Of a stretch of DNA of 64,000 bases, positions 42,170-54,592 are shown piece by piece; the first letter of the stretch is position 1; each line of letters opens with the position of its first letter. Under the pieces are notes generated by a model, which saw only the letters and a list, made by a program, of their open reading frames with translations, made no database searches and had not been told where the DNA came from. The stretch comes from Isoetes taiwanensis (taxonomy: Eukaryota; Streptophyta; Lycopodiopsida; Isoetales; Isoetaceae), in NCBI GenBank assembly GCA_021234155.1, contig JAJEKV010000027.1:8168873-8232872 (forward strand), given 5' to 3'. A program made the position numbers and the translations under genes.

Positions 42170-45146
42170 ATGATACGCTTCTTTTTCCACGCTCATCGCC
42201 CGATGCTAATAAACCCGCCTCAACATTTGGAAGGGAGCTCATCGGGGTTTGTGTGAAGTCTTTGAGATGGTACTTTGTAATGGCTTAGAGCAATGGCCAC
42301 ACTCTAAAGGTATTACATGCATGTGATAGGCAAGGTGGTGGTACTAGTGTTGTTGATTATGTCATTTCCCAAGTGCAAGCCTTGGATCTCATTTCAGATT
42401 TTCGAATTGGCACAAGGCATAGAGATGAGGAGATAAAATCTGATCACTATCCACTTTATTTGTCATTAAAGTGGCGCTTTCCACCTCTTCAACCCATTGC
42501 TATCCGTGCTCGCCCCTCGTGATTCGCTTGACTTATTCTAGATCTTTTGAATATGAAATGACATTAGCTCCCCCCGCTTGTAGGTATTTTGATTACCCAA
42601 CTCTTCAAGAGCGTAATGCAAAAGATTTGTCGATACTTTGCTTACTCCTGCCTCTTTGCTTTGGTACACGACTTCGGTGTTGTTTCATGCCGGTAGGAAA
42701 TCCTTTCCTAGAAATGCCTCGGTTTGATGAAGACCGCAGCAGCTTTTAAAAACAATTGCGTAATGATAGTTGAGCCGACACGCCGACATAATGCCATTCA
42801 TAATTATAAGTCTGTTTTGAAATGCAAGAAGGCATGCTTTGTTGCCGAGCACCGTAAGCAAATGTTTGAATTATCGCTACGTGAGCCTCGGACCTTCGGG
42901 CGCAAAAATATTATATCGACCACCTCCTACCCTTGGACATATTTCTATGCAAAGAATGGGATGAGCGATTGGTCCACTTATATGATCATCCCGGGGTCCT
43001 TAATTTCGCGGCCTCCTTTGGTAGGTGATATTCTTCAATTCACAGAGGAGGAAGTCAAAGAAGGATTATGCATCTATCTAATGGCAAGTCTCCCCGATCT
43101 TCAAGGTTTGCAAGCGTAATTGCTTAAATGGGGGTCCGCTATTGCTTCCAATCATCACTACTCTTTAAATCAAGCTTTTGCAAGAAGGCTTGCCGTAAAC
43201 TTGGGTCACAAGAAGGTCGCACTAATTTACAAAGGTGTGATAAGCATGACCTTCTAATTATCGCATGATCATGGTAAGTTCCATATTTTCAAAGCTCTTA
43301 GCCGCCTTTTATTGAGAAGCAGCTTGACATCATGGGCAGAACATACCGGTGTATCGCGGTCAGAGGACAGTGTGCTTTTCATCCATGCCATTCTACAATA
43401 GACCATATTTTCACATTGGCGATGCTTATTGAACATAGTCAAGTTTGAAACAAGACCTCTATATATGCTTTGTGGATTTTACTTCTCGCTTTTGATACAA
43501 GACCACGCGAGCTTCTTTTGACCGCTTTGTAGGCACTTGGGGTTCCACAAAATCTTCAAAATGCAGTTTATCGGCTCTATGAAAGGGTTTTTGCTAAATT
43601 TCCAAAGATCGTACTCAAATCACTAGCAATATTGGAGTTCGCCGTGGTTGCCCTTCTTTATCTCCTACACTCTTTGGCTTGTACATTGATCAATTGGAAG
43701 AATGGCTTGATAATCATGGCGCATGGAGGTCCACATTTGGCACACTATATCATTAGGCAACTTATGTATGCTGATGATGTTTCACTCTCGCACATACACG
43801 CTAGTATGCAAAAGAACATTTACATGCTCGGACAGCTTCGTGGAGAACACAGTTCGCAGAAAGTTAACCAAGAAAAGACCAAGCTTTTGGTAGTTCAATC
43901 TCTCGCCACAATGTTCCTCCTATGCACTATGATAGCCGGGTTGAAGTTGTAGATAGCTACAAGTATCTTGGTGTAGAATTGTGAAGAACACACTTTGAGA
44001 ACAAAGCAGTATTACCAAGCCGGTGGTCACCGGATGGAGAGCATTCTATGCCATGCAAAACAATTGTTTTCAAGCAGAAATTCATGATTGGCCACCGAAA
44101 GCCCACTTGTTTCTGGCTTTGGTAGAGCCTGCTTTATCAGTATGGTTCTCAAGTGTGGGGGCCTCGCCATTAGTACTAGTGCTTGGGAGAGCTTGGAGCG
44201 GATGCAAAAGTCCTTTCTCACTTACAGCCTTTGAGTTAAAACAACGGTGCTCTATGCTATTCTTTTTACAAGAGATGTGTTTTGGCCTCTTCAACTTTCT
44301 CGCCATGAAGCGCCATCTCCACTATATCTGCAAGGTGCACCACATGGATGATGTTAGGTATCCCCGTTTGCACTTGCCATGGCTGAATCTCCTCGCTTGA
44401 AACAATGTTGGAAAGAGCATTGCACTACATGGTTTGCCCGCTGGTTGCGGTAAACCAGAGCACCGCCCGATGCTTGCCGGGCTCTGATCCCGAAGCTTTT
44501 GCAACAATATCTTAATGGTCGCTTTTTCTCAAAAGATATGGGACGCAGCTATTTTGGCCCAAGTGAAAACGGGTCATTATCATGCACACATAAATCCCAC
44601 TTTGGCACCAGGCCCCAAGCTTATTTGCTTGCTTCATTGTCCAGAACAAGCTTGTAGCTATTGCATCCATTCGCGACGGGGTCCCATGTGCTACTTGGAT
44701 TGAGACAGTAGATGGGAGCGGCCGAATTGCCGCGAGAAGTTTAGACTATGTGCCGCTGCCGCCATGTGTTATTGAAGATGAAAGCCATACTTTTCTCGAA
44801 GTTGCCCCGCTTTTTGAGATAGTCCGAATCATTTTTCGACCTTAGCATTCCATTCCACGCCCATTAACTTCTCAACAAGACCATCCTGCAGGCATGACTT
44901 GGCATTATACATACTTGAGGTTCTAGATAAACGCCTCGCAATTACCGAGCCCCTCAAGAGTCATTATCTAAGCTTGTCTAGTATCATCATTACCGCAGGT
45001 TTTTCCCTTGAAAACCTTTCGAGGCAGGGGTTTTTTAATCCTAGTAGTAATGATTGTACTAGCCCATTGTATGGGTCCCATGACCTATTGGTCTCCGTGG
45101 ACGTTAAAAAAACTATTCTATTCTATTCTATTCATCTAACATATAT
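42170..45146 (+). mobile_element. LINE A (non-LTR retrotransposon), 5'-truncated, plus strand
   Basis: In order: the C-terminal part of an APE-type endonuclease (GGGTSVVDYVISQ, KSDHYPLYLSLK, 42.33-42.47 kb); an N-terminal RT region (42.75-43.1 kb); RT palm motifs with QLMYADDVS at 43.76 kb; thumb/C-terminal region (SYKYLGVEL at 43.96 kb); and a degraded zinc-binding tail near 44.76-44.83 kb. The 3' end is ...CTCCGTGGACGTTAAAA followed by an 'attct' repeat tail (45102-45146). Frame changes are frequent, so it is not active. Its endonuclease start is missing, as expected for 5'-truncated LINE copies. The superfamily is not settled by eye; an RTE/Jockey-like affinity is possible. Confidence 0.85.
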
Positions 45147-47334
45147 CACCTCTTTGTTCATTTTTTCTTCCTTATCCCTTTCCTTAGAATACAAACAACA
45201 CTAACAAGGGTTTTCCTTTGTGCTTGTAGGTTCGTTGTAATTTTTGGTTGGTGTCATGCATGCGCTCCAATATGTTGTCATCTTTTCAAATCGTACTCTT
45301 TCATCTTGCCTTTTGCATCTTGGCGTTGATCCCATTCTAGCCACTATTGTTGTATCGTCCTTCTATATTCTCAATTGCCTCCTCTCTGTGTTGCCTTTTT
45401 TGAGGTACTTTTTGTTCCTCCTAGCAAGTGAAGTTGAAGCCAATTTGCTTATCATTTACCTTGGCTCAATGAAGCACTTTGAACCACTTTTCCTGCTAGC
45501 AATTCATTATCTTTGTCTTCTCGCTATAACTTTGCATGTCTGCTATTTGCTGACCTCCTTTATACTAGTCCTTGGTTCTTGGCCCGTGGTGCTGAGTTCC
45601 TCTCCTTTATTGCATTCTTGGTGTCCGAACATCTATAATTCTCCACGTCGCGTGAGTTATTTTGCTTAATTCTAGTTTTTGCAACAGTTTAACAGGCACT
45701 GCTGCGACACTATTGTAGAGGTGTGATACCACATTACGCTGCCTTTCCACCTAGTTTTGTGATTTTGAACATCACTTCTGGCCCTTCAATTTCGCGGTGT
45801 TTATTCATCCGCCGATCATTTTCGGTCTTGGAGTGTGTCGCAAGGTGTCCGCTTTCTTCCCAATGGTCTCCCAGAGTCTCAACTGTGATTGAGTTTGAGA
45901 GGATTCCTCTTGTGTCGGATGTTGACATTTGTGCATAAGGACCCTTCCTTAGAATGCTATGGTTCTCTTCTTAATAGAAGAGAACCATCCTTCTAGGGAA
46001 AGGGACGTCAATTTTTATGCCGCCTCTTCTTCTGGGTCCATTCCTCATATGGATTAGACCTTAAATAGTATAGGCCTTCTTTGGCATATTCTCCCATAAA
46101 AGACCTCGTTGTTTTTACATTTCTCACCGGGTTTCCTCAAGTTGAATCATTGTGTTGTATGGAATTTCCCCCTTCCTCCTCTTGTTTTGATTGGATAGCA
46201 TTGTGTCGGTTTTGGGATTATATATGTTGGTCTTTTTGGCGGCCTGGATGGCATAGTCCCGTTATGCTTTGTTGCTTGTGAGCTATTGGCTATATGATTA
46301 TAGTCGGATAGACTTTCGTTGGCCAATGGATCCCTTTCATTTTTTTTCCAACGTAGCACTTGTCATTTCTCGGAGGGCAGGGGTACCCCCAATTCCTAAT
46401 CTCTAAGATAGCCCCATGGCTTTCGAGGATCCTCTTGGATCATTTCTCCATTCTCGACATTATGATTCTTGTACTCCGTGATTCTGTAGCCGTGATGGCT
46501 TCGATCATTTCTCCAACTGACATCGTTATTCTTGTATTTCTGGCCCGGCTTTTATAGTTTTCTAACACTTGACTTGTGGATGGTTCCTAAAACTTACACA
46601 TTTAACTATTAGCGTGTTGTTGATTTTGTTGTTTGCGCTTTTTTTGGGCTCTAACTTTACTAGTGCTCATGGACTAGTGCTGCCTTGACAAGCCGCCAAG
46701 CTTTTAGAGCTCTAACCTCACTAACACATGTGGAGTTACTCTTCCACAAGCTACCGTGTTCTGTGTGTAGAGTTGAGGCGCAACCTTAGCGGGACATGTT
46801 TAAGTCGCAGCCTTGATGGGTAGTAAAGTGCACCTCACTATTGCATTTTTATTATGGTTCGGGAGCAATGTGATACGATAGTCTTATAGATTCCTTTAAC
46901 TTGGTGCTTTACTTGGAGGTCTGGCCTCATTGTAGACAAATTTTGTTGTACCTTTGGGATTGTCTAAAACACCGAGGTATTATTTTGTTTTTTCACTCAT
47001 TTGGGGTTTATTGTTGTGTTCTCTTGTAATCATTGTACTCATTCATTAAGCTCAATGGAATACCACTTCACTTCGGATATTGACATTTGTGCATAAGGAC
47101 CTTTCCCTAGAATATTTTCTGTTGATCTTGGGTGTCACCATCGCAACAGATCAAGAACATTCACAAAAAGATAAAAAAGCGCATCCCCTAAATATATTAT
47201 TCTGAGGGTAAATATTGTAATATTGTGAGCATAAGATGTTTGGTACATCATTCCATATTTGTCTGCACCATGTGGAGGATTCCTCGACTGTCAATCAAAG
47301 GAGAAAAACGCTAGAAATGTTGAAGGAGAATAGA
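45147..47334. other. Non-coding stretch between LINE copies
   Basis: T-rich sequence whose open frames (for example 45244-45669, very hydrophobic) look like composition artefacts. It holds the hairpin at 45942-46004 and a word 'gacatttgtgcataaggacc' at about 45923 that recurs at about 47083. I see no gene or promoter that I can support. Confidence 0.45.
45942..46004. repeat. 63-bp foldback with a perfect 13-bp core stem
   Basis: The core ATGGTTCTCTTCT-TAAT-AGAAGAGAACCAT (45959-45988) pairs perfectly. The outer arms 'cccttccttagaa' and 'ttctagggaaaggg' pair as well, with mismatches. The left arm recurs without the right arm at about 47097-47115. It may be a small foldback transposon remnant or a structured RNA element. 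Confidence 0.88.
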
Positions 47335-47405
47335 ATAGATTTTTTTTCTTTTTTTCCTTTTTTTTAAACGTCCACGAAAACCAATAGTCTATGGGACCCT
47401 TAGCC
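47335..47405 (-). mobile_element. LINE C, 3' end only, minus strand
   Basis: On the minus strand the sequence reads GGGTCCCATAGACTATTGG, then CGTGGACGTTTAAAAAAAA and a purine/A-rich tail followed by 'tctattctattct'. This matches the 3' terminus of LINE A. Only about 70 bp of the element are recognisable. Confidence 0.75.
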
Positions 47406-47632
47406 CAACTGAAAATAAAGTGGACTCTGGCGGCGCTCTTTCATCCATCCTTATCACTAAATCCATCCTTTTTGCTAGATCCTGGCCCTTGGGAACCAAC
47501 CGCGAATATACCTTGTGTCAACAAATCTGAGCCACCAGGATGGAAGCCCTAGAACTGCAATACTAATTGTATAAAACATTAGATATTGAATACCTAATGG
47601 TGGCTTCTAGTATTGTTTCCACATCAATAGGA

Positions 47633-49330
47633 AGGAAGGAAGGAAGTTTATTTTAACGTCCACGGAGGCCAGAGGCCTATGAGACGGTACATGCAGAGAA
47701 CAAAAAAGCCAAAACCCCAACACCAAAACAAACAATGTAATCGGTAGTAAAGAGATCCCTACTACCGGGATGAAAACCCCCACTTGGGAGGAAAAACCCT
47801 AACGGTAGGCTCTCAAATACCATGCCCCCAAGAGCAAGTCCACTACCAAATGCCGCAGGATGTAAGCTCTCGGCCGCTACCATAGGTGATGCGAGTACTT
47901 GATGTAGCGGTGTGTCAGAGCATCTAAGATCAGTGTGCACTGCCCGGACATGGCCATATGCTGGGCACCGCTGGAGGGCATGGTGCTCATCCTCTATCAC
48001 ATGCATCTCACAACACCGACATATCCTCTCCTCCACAGGGATCCCGTGTCCGCCATTCACCCCCCCCAAATGACTGTTTCAATTCTGAGGTAATGGGAAC
48101 CCGCCCTTATGGCAGCAATAGCTCTCTGCTTTCTTCACGCAGAGATGTGTGCTTTCAAGCACCGATGGGGTCCATGCTCAAGGCGGCATTAACTCGAAGC
48201 GTGATAGTGCTGCCTTGGGCTTTGCAACAAGAGGCATCCCGCAGAGTGGCAAAGATAGCCCGCGATCCAATTGCCCATTCGGGCGATCGAGAATGCGCTA
48301 GTGCCACCATCCGTTGGTAATCCATAGACCACCTCATAAACCATCCCTTACAAAGTCTCGTGCCATACCCTCTTCCGGCCGGGGTCCTACGTTAACAACA
48401 CGTACTGTGGAGGCAAGTTTACACTCATCCATCCCATCCACCTTATGGAAGCCGCGTAAGATGCCTGCAAGATAATGAATTGTCAGAAAGGCCGGAACCC
48501 CATCTCATACAACAAAAACGACACGGTACTGCGGTGTCCTTCACTCCCAAGCTATATGTCAAGAAAGCTTTCGCACCCTTTCCAACCTATCCCACGTGTT
48601 TTTTGCTAACCTTTGGGCCCCAAACCTCCACCCCATATAGTAGCAACCGGCCGACCAAAGCCCTAAACAGGTGTGATCTCCTCGCCTGATCCACAATGCA
48701 AGAACACGGCGTTTTGCCTTGCATATAGAGCCTTCCGCCCCGACCGGCTCTCCTCTCCACACAATCATCCCACGCATGTTAGTAGTGAAATCAATTCCCG
48801 GATACTTGAAGCTCCGCACCATCTCCACTTCGTCCCTCGTAATATAACTCCGGGATAGGGTGTTGCGAGGACAGATCGGGAGAAGCTTAGTTTTGTGCAA
48901 GTTCTTTGTCATTCCCGTTGCCCCACGTAACCTAATCGAGGGCATCCAAATCTTCGCTGCACATCACTGGCGGGTGTGGGCTAGCAAACCTACATCATCC
49001 GCAAGATATAGTAACCGGCTCACCGAGGTCGAATCGGATAATTGCACCGGCCCCCCATGGTGTCGCATCCCGTCTCAAGCTATCAATGTACAACCCAAAG
49101 AGCGTTGGAACAACGGGCAACCCCGCTTAACTCCCTATAGTGCTAGCTACCGCCGATCTTCATAAGGCGGCAAAGCATAAATCCAATCATAAAGCTGGTG
49201 CACCACATTCTGCAACTCCTGTGGAACTCGCAATTCTTGCAACCTCTGCCACAGATGTCTCATCTGTAAACTCAATATCAATATTGCTGCATTGCATGAT
49301 CCACAATTGACGTAATTAATAAAAATAAAT
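47633..49330 (-). mobile_element. LINE D, 5'-truncated, minus strand
   Basis: On the minus strand: RT palm segment (LQELRVPQELQNVVHQLYDW, 49.25-49.2 kb), LYLADDVGLLA (about 49.0 kb), SKTKLLPICPRN-type C-terminal RT region with NTWDRLERVRKLS (48.6 kb), and a zinc-binding tail CRCCEMHVIEDEHHALQRCP (48.02-47.97 kb) with the pattern C-x2-C-...-H-x4-C. The 3' end is GGCCTCCGTGGACGTTAAAA followed by a 'cttc' repeat tail. Frame changes occur between the segments. It is the best view of the family's C-terminal domain in this window. Confidence 0.88.
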
Positions 49331-49727
49331 ACCCTTGACTTTAGTTGTACATGAAACATTTGAAGAGCTTCTCAGTTGTATAAATGTTCTCCGCCAGTCT
49401 TTATTCATACTCACGTGAACCATCAAGCTGATAACTTATAGCAGCAGCACTAAGGATTCCTTAGAACTATCGCAGAACAGGCCAGCAAATGGAGGTAAAA
49501 AGGAAGCATGTGAGCACTCCATAACCATGACATGAACATGGCTGATGTAGCCGAATGCACCGTGCATTGTTTTTAATACCAGTTTTGAATGCTCAAATTG
49601 AACCAACGAGCAATCAGTTTGATCCCCAGAACTCCCAAAGTGAATATTCAGCAGATTAGCCTGAAAGTTCATCCTGCGCGAGCCATTGAGTGCACAGTTT
49701 TGGCAGCTTCACATGCACAAAATAGTA

Positions 49728-51278
49728 TTAACAAGAACCAAGAAATGCTGTCCAAGATGTCGCGTCAGGTTGCCATGGCATTTTGCTGATCAAATCCTCT
49801 GCAATATCAACCCAGTTTGCACGTCCAAGTAGGTCAATCATACAGTTATAATGCTCTACCGTTGACAAAATCACATGATCCAGGGCCACTGAAACAAACA
49901 AATGATAACCCTCGTCAATTAGGCCTGCGTGACTACAAGCTGAAAGTGTGCTAAGAAAGGTGACATCATTAGGTTTCACACCTTTAAGGCTCATTTCATG
50001 AAATAAGTGAAAAGCTTCTTTGCCATATCCATGCTGGGCTTAACATTGTTATCATGGCATTCTGTGTTATCACATCAAAGCCAAAGATATATACAAAAAC
50101 AAGAACAGCTTCCTTCAAGCATCCACACTTGCCATACATAGTAACAAGGGCAGTTGCTACCACAATGTCGAGTTGATATCTACATGCTATTACGAGACTA
50201 TGCACCTTCTTACCCCTTACTAAAGCTATCTGATCTGCACATGCATCCAGTATCCCAACAAAGGTAAGTTTATCAGGCTTCATTGATTCCTCTTGCATCT
50301 GGTCTAGAAGTTTAACAGCCTCCTTGAGGTGGCCTGCCTTAGCATAACCTGTGATCATAGCATTCCATGAAACAACATTTCTTTGAGGCATTTGGTGAAA
50401 GATATCTAATGCTTCGTTTACAAGTCCTTGCTGAGAGTAAGCAGAGATCATGGCAGTCCAAGCCACTACATCTTTCTCAGGCATTCTATCAAAAAACCAA
50501 AGAGCATCCTCGAGCTTCCCCTGCTGTGCATAGCCGGATACCATTGTTGTCCAAGAAACCACATCCTTATGTGGCATTTGCTTGAAAAGTCGAAGCGCAT
50601 CTGCCAGCTGTCCATGTTGAGCACAGGCAGAAAGCATAGTGTTCCAGGAAAATAAATTCTTCTGTGGCATTTGATTGAACAGTAAAAGGGCATCGGCGAG
50701 GTGACCATGCTGAACATAACCTGAGAGAATACTGTTCCAGGATATGATGTTCTTCTGAGGCATAATCTCAAACAAGCTAACTGCTTTTCTAAGCTGACCC
50801 CAGTGGACACATACTGAAATTATAGCATTCCATGAAACCACATCCTGCTCAGGCATCTGCTTAAAAGCATCAGTGCTACCTGAAGATAACCATGCTGACC
50901 ATACATGGCAATCAATATGTTCCAAGAGTATACATTCTGCTCATATATCTGAGTAAAAGCCATGTGTGCTTCTTGTAAAGCTCCACAGTTTCCATACATT
51001 TGTACAAGCAGGTTACCCACGTACCTATCATGTTCCAACCCCATCTGTATGATCTCAGAGTGAAAGACCTTACCCATGGAGAAATCCCCTGTCTCTGCAA
51101 AATCCCGCAGGCGACAAGCAATACTGTTCACACCCAAAACCCTGTTAGGTTTATGTCGAAATGGCTCCAATATTGAACTCATTCCATGATCAAATGCATC
51201 ACTCACCTGTTCTGCGTGCATGCATCTGCGACTTCCACTGATAATTTTTGTTTGGGTTTTGAGCACGGCAGAGGCCAT
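49728..51278 (-). CDS. Pentatricopeptide-repeat (PPR) protein, PLS-type, with two frame slips
   Basis: PPR proteins bind organellar RNA, roughly one base per repeat, in editing, splicing or stability. Here about 13 repeats are visible from ATG 51278. A region with NLLVQMYGNCGALQEAHMAF comes first, then a run of seven 31-residue S-type repeats (VVSWNAIISVCVHWGQLRKA, LFSWNTMLSACAQHGQLADA, VVAWTAMISAYSQQGLVNEA, VVSWNAMITGYAKAGHLKEA and others), then longer repeats up to PNDVTFLSTLSACSHAGLID and TSWTAFLGSC. Two single-base slips break the frame: one near 50868 (between YLQVA and DAFKQMPEQD) and one near 50027 (between AMITMLS and QHGYGKEAF). The end at 49728 is abrupt. No E or DYW domain is seen, so the gene is shorter than typical PLS members. 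A transit peptide is not obvious. It may be a pseudogene or may be intact with sequence errors. Confidence 0.85.
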
Positions 51279-51299
51279 TCATTAATCTAGACCATTCCG

Positions 51300-54150
51300 A
51301 TCTCTGAGCACCACGCCGTTCTGCTCATCACGTTCGTAAAGATTATGGAGCTCTTGAAAATGTTGAATCATCACGTATTTCGACAATGTTGTGCAAAGGA
51401 TTTTTTATCTCTCTCGTTCGCTATGCAAATGCTTGCTCGAATTAAATAGTGATGTAAGGCTTCCACGCAACGAAAAAAGTGCTCGAATCCCTGGAAAATC
51501 CCCCGTTGAGGAAACGGGGGACTCGAGAGCAATGGGTTATTCTCTTTTTGCAATGGAGAATTTTTGAATAAATAGTATATCCTATGGGGAAATTTATTTG
51601 AAACAGGGGATTCTTAAACAGAAATGATATATATATCCCAATAGGGGACATTAGTAGCTACGGAGGAAAATTAGTAGAAACGGAGGATTCTTGAAAAAAA
51701 GGGTATTATCTTAATGGGGAAATTAGTAGAAATAGGGGATTGCAAATGCACATTGGGATATTTTCAAGAAAGAGGGGTTGGGCCAAAAGAGAATTTGCAG
51801 ATGGATTGGGGTATTTCAAGAAAGAGGGACACGTTTAAAAAGGGAATTACTATATAATAGAGTTTTATTTATGAATATCAGAGTACTTTCAAACAAAGGG
51901 GATTAAGTGGAAGGGGAATTGCAAAAAAAAAATAAAAATAAAAAAATTACAATATGTTTCAAGCAAAAAAAAGTTTCAAGAAAAGGGTATTTTCAATTTT
52001 ATGGTTGTATATTTCAAGTCGGTTTGTATTTTCAAGCCAATTTCCACGTCCGGTGGCAAACCAACTAAACATAAATCATTTTTACTTTATATTTTACGGT
52101 TGTTTTTTCTCTCGGCGATGGCGGTCGGTCACTGAGCTACGATTTTTCTTCAACGCTTCTGTAAATGTCAATGGCGCTCGCTTTTTTCTCAAATTTTGCC
52201 GTTCTTTTGACATTTTGCTTTACGTGTTCCAAGATTTGGAACGTTTACGCCGACTTGATGCTTCCATTCAGGCCCCCTATCGCCTTGGTGCTTTTACCGC
52301 CTTGCCTTTACCACGGATCATTGCTTAAGAAAGGGCAGCAAGAACATAGCGTTAGGGTCAGGCATTCTATTCGAAGTGCAGGAAAATGGAGGCGGCTTGG
52401 GATGCGCAAAGGCAGTGAAGCAGAGTTCTTGGCTCAATATAGACGTGAAGCTTGTCCTAATACATCTTAATTAGTATGGTATCTTTCTGGAGGCACCTGC
52501 GGGCGATTGGATTCAGGAAGAAACATGGCACCAGTTCGAAAAGGAGATTTACAGATCCTTTGTTTCCCTTTCTTGCATCCTTGATCTTCTATACAGCGCC
52601 CCCAAACCATGGATAGGTATTTATAAGGATTCAATAAGAGGAAAGATACTCGCCTCAAGAAAAGATATACCATAGGATTTTGAGTGGGTTTATGTATTTT
52701 CATTATAAAAGGCTAGGTCTGGTTCCTTGATCTCCGTTATGAAGTCCTTTTTTTCTATTTTAGATCATGGAAGGTTCACATTTATGGTTCGTTCTGACAA
52801 AGTGGAGCAAATAGAACTCTATATGGTTTTTGCTTGTTGACCGAAGGTTAAACTTCACTCTTAGAAATTGAAGAACGGTTGAAGAAGGCTCTCCTTGTGT
52901 TTTGCAACATGCCTATAATACTTCCCGAAATAAAAGCTTGGCACCGAGAACACTAACATGTGCTTTTTAGCGATGGGCGTTCTTGACCTAGATAAATTGA
53001 TTGATAGCTTGGGACACATGTGCATATTGATGAAAATCAGTTTTGTTTTGCAAGCATTTAATTTCGAAAAGGTCAAGCAAGGCCTATAGGCCAGATGCTC
53101 ATACACGGTTATATCTGAAATTGCTAGGTACCCATTAAATATTTGCCATGCATATTTTCAAGGCTTTATATTATTTGGCCTGTTGTATAAAGCTGTCGAT
53201 GAGAGACTAGAGAGAACAATTTGCCTACTGGCTCGGCTCCTATTGTTGACAAGACAAACAGAATATTGAAGTAAGTTTAGGAAGTTAACTGTGATCTTTA
53301 AGTTCAGAAAACACCTGTGTAAAGAACTTTGGCTTTGATGAAATATGATGCAAGTTTCTGCTATGAACTACTGTGTTTACTTGTGATGCTATGAAATACC
53401 TATGTACTAGAAGGAACTGAAACTCTTTTGCAATGAAAATTAACTTCTATCTGTATATATAGAGTTTTGATGATGTGAAATGTAAGTTTGAAATTTGAAT
53501 ACAAAATTTGGACAAGTGGCCCAAAATATGGGTAACCAAAGTTACCAAAGAATATAATTACCAGCAGCACTACAGGATATTATTTTTCAAATGAGGAAAA
53601 GGGGGATTATGGCTAAATTTAGTAGGTATTATTTTGAGAAGGGGGAATATGGTCAAATGTAACAGGTATTATTTCACAAATGAAGAAAAGGGGGATGATG
53701 ATCAAATGTAACAGGGTATTATTTTACAAATGAGAAAAGGGGGGATTATGGCCAAATGTAATAGAATATTATCTTACAAATGAGGAAAAGGGGGATTATG
53801 GCCAATTACCCCGATTTCAAAAATTTATTTTACATCCTGTTGTTCTGAAAAAGAGGGATTTTGTAGGCATCTTTGGGGGTATTTTTCGGGGTATTAGAGC
53901 ACTTTTTTCGTTGTGCCATTCACCAGCTTTTAATTCCTCTTTCTATGACCTAGCTTGTTTGCATACTTTGGCTTTCCTTGCGTCCTTCTTCCAATATTTT
54001 GCTCTAATCGTGACATCACACTATCACAATCACATCAATCTCATGCTTGAATAGATCCACAATGCTACGTGCATACACATTTGCATATGAAGAAGCACTA
54101 ACTTGATAGCTTCTATTCCCACAAGTGCGGGTCTCCTCAGAATTAAGATA
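51300..54150. other. Non-coding stretch with purine-rich minisatellite-like DNA
   Basis: 51.5-51.93 kb has irregular repeats of 'gggga.att.gtagaaa' and 'ggggattct' words. Near 52.14-52.32 kb a plus-strand frame (NVNGARFFLKF, SFDILLYVFQD) loosely resembles the start of a LINE endonuclease, but this is weak. 53.58-53.82 kb is the purine-rich tandem array listed separately. No host gene is recognised. Confidence 0.4.
53580..53815. repeat. Purine-rich minisatellite, ~50-bp unit, about 5 units
   Basis: 'aaatgaggaaaagggggatt' or a variant recurs at about 53589, 53633, 53676, 53729 and 53779, each followed by 'atgg.caaatgtaa(c/t)ag'. Unit length varies between 43 and 53 bp. The G-run in every unit makes the plus strand purine-rich. 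Confidence 0.9.
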
Positions 54151-54159
54151 GCAGATGGA

Positions 54160-54592
54160 TTCAAGAGGCACAAAGGGACATGCTTTGTCAGTATTGCCAG
54201 TTGGGAGTAGTTGGGAATGAGTGTCATACTCTTCAGAATTGTCCGGCATTCGACCATATCCTTGCACACGATACTGAGTTGTTCCCATCTAACTTGCCGC
54301 TCCATGTGATATTGGGCACGACTTCGGTAGGATTACTAGAATCATATCTGCAAGAGGTGACGGATACGGGCACTCAACTCTGTCCTCAAACACTACCTTT
54401 AAAATGTATCATTGTACAGTTTATCAGCGTGCTTATTACTGCAAATATTTTTCCCCGGAAAACCCTTCCATACGGGGGTCCTTTAATCCTGATAGTAATA
54501 CGTTTGTTGTGCTCTTTGATTAGGTCCCATATGCCAATTATTCTTTGTGGACGATAAAACCCCATTCAATTCAATTCAATTCAATTCATTCT
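54160..54592 (+). mobile_element. LINE B, 3' end, plus strand
   Basis: The frame at 54180 contains the zinc-binding tail CQYCQLGVVGNECHTLQNCP, matching C-x2-C-...-H-x4-C of LINE D. Downstream are 'gaaaaccctt' and 'tcctttaatcctgatagtaa', shared with the 3' UTR of LINE A, then TTTGTGGACGATAAAA and a tail of 'attca' repeats (54565-54592). The RT part is absent, so this is a short 5'-truncated copy. Confidence 0.85.

Noticed and set aside
45244-45669. 141-codon hydrophobic frame that looks like a membrane protein
   Set aside because: Its Leu/Ile/Val/Phe content follows from T-rich DNA, neighbouring frames look alike, and no family motif is present.
52100-52330. Possible start of a LINE endonuclease (NVNGARFFLKF ... 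SFDILLYVFQD)
   Set aside because: The likeness covers only about 30 residues and no later endonuclease motif follows. It is too weak to list as a feature of its own.
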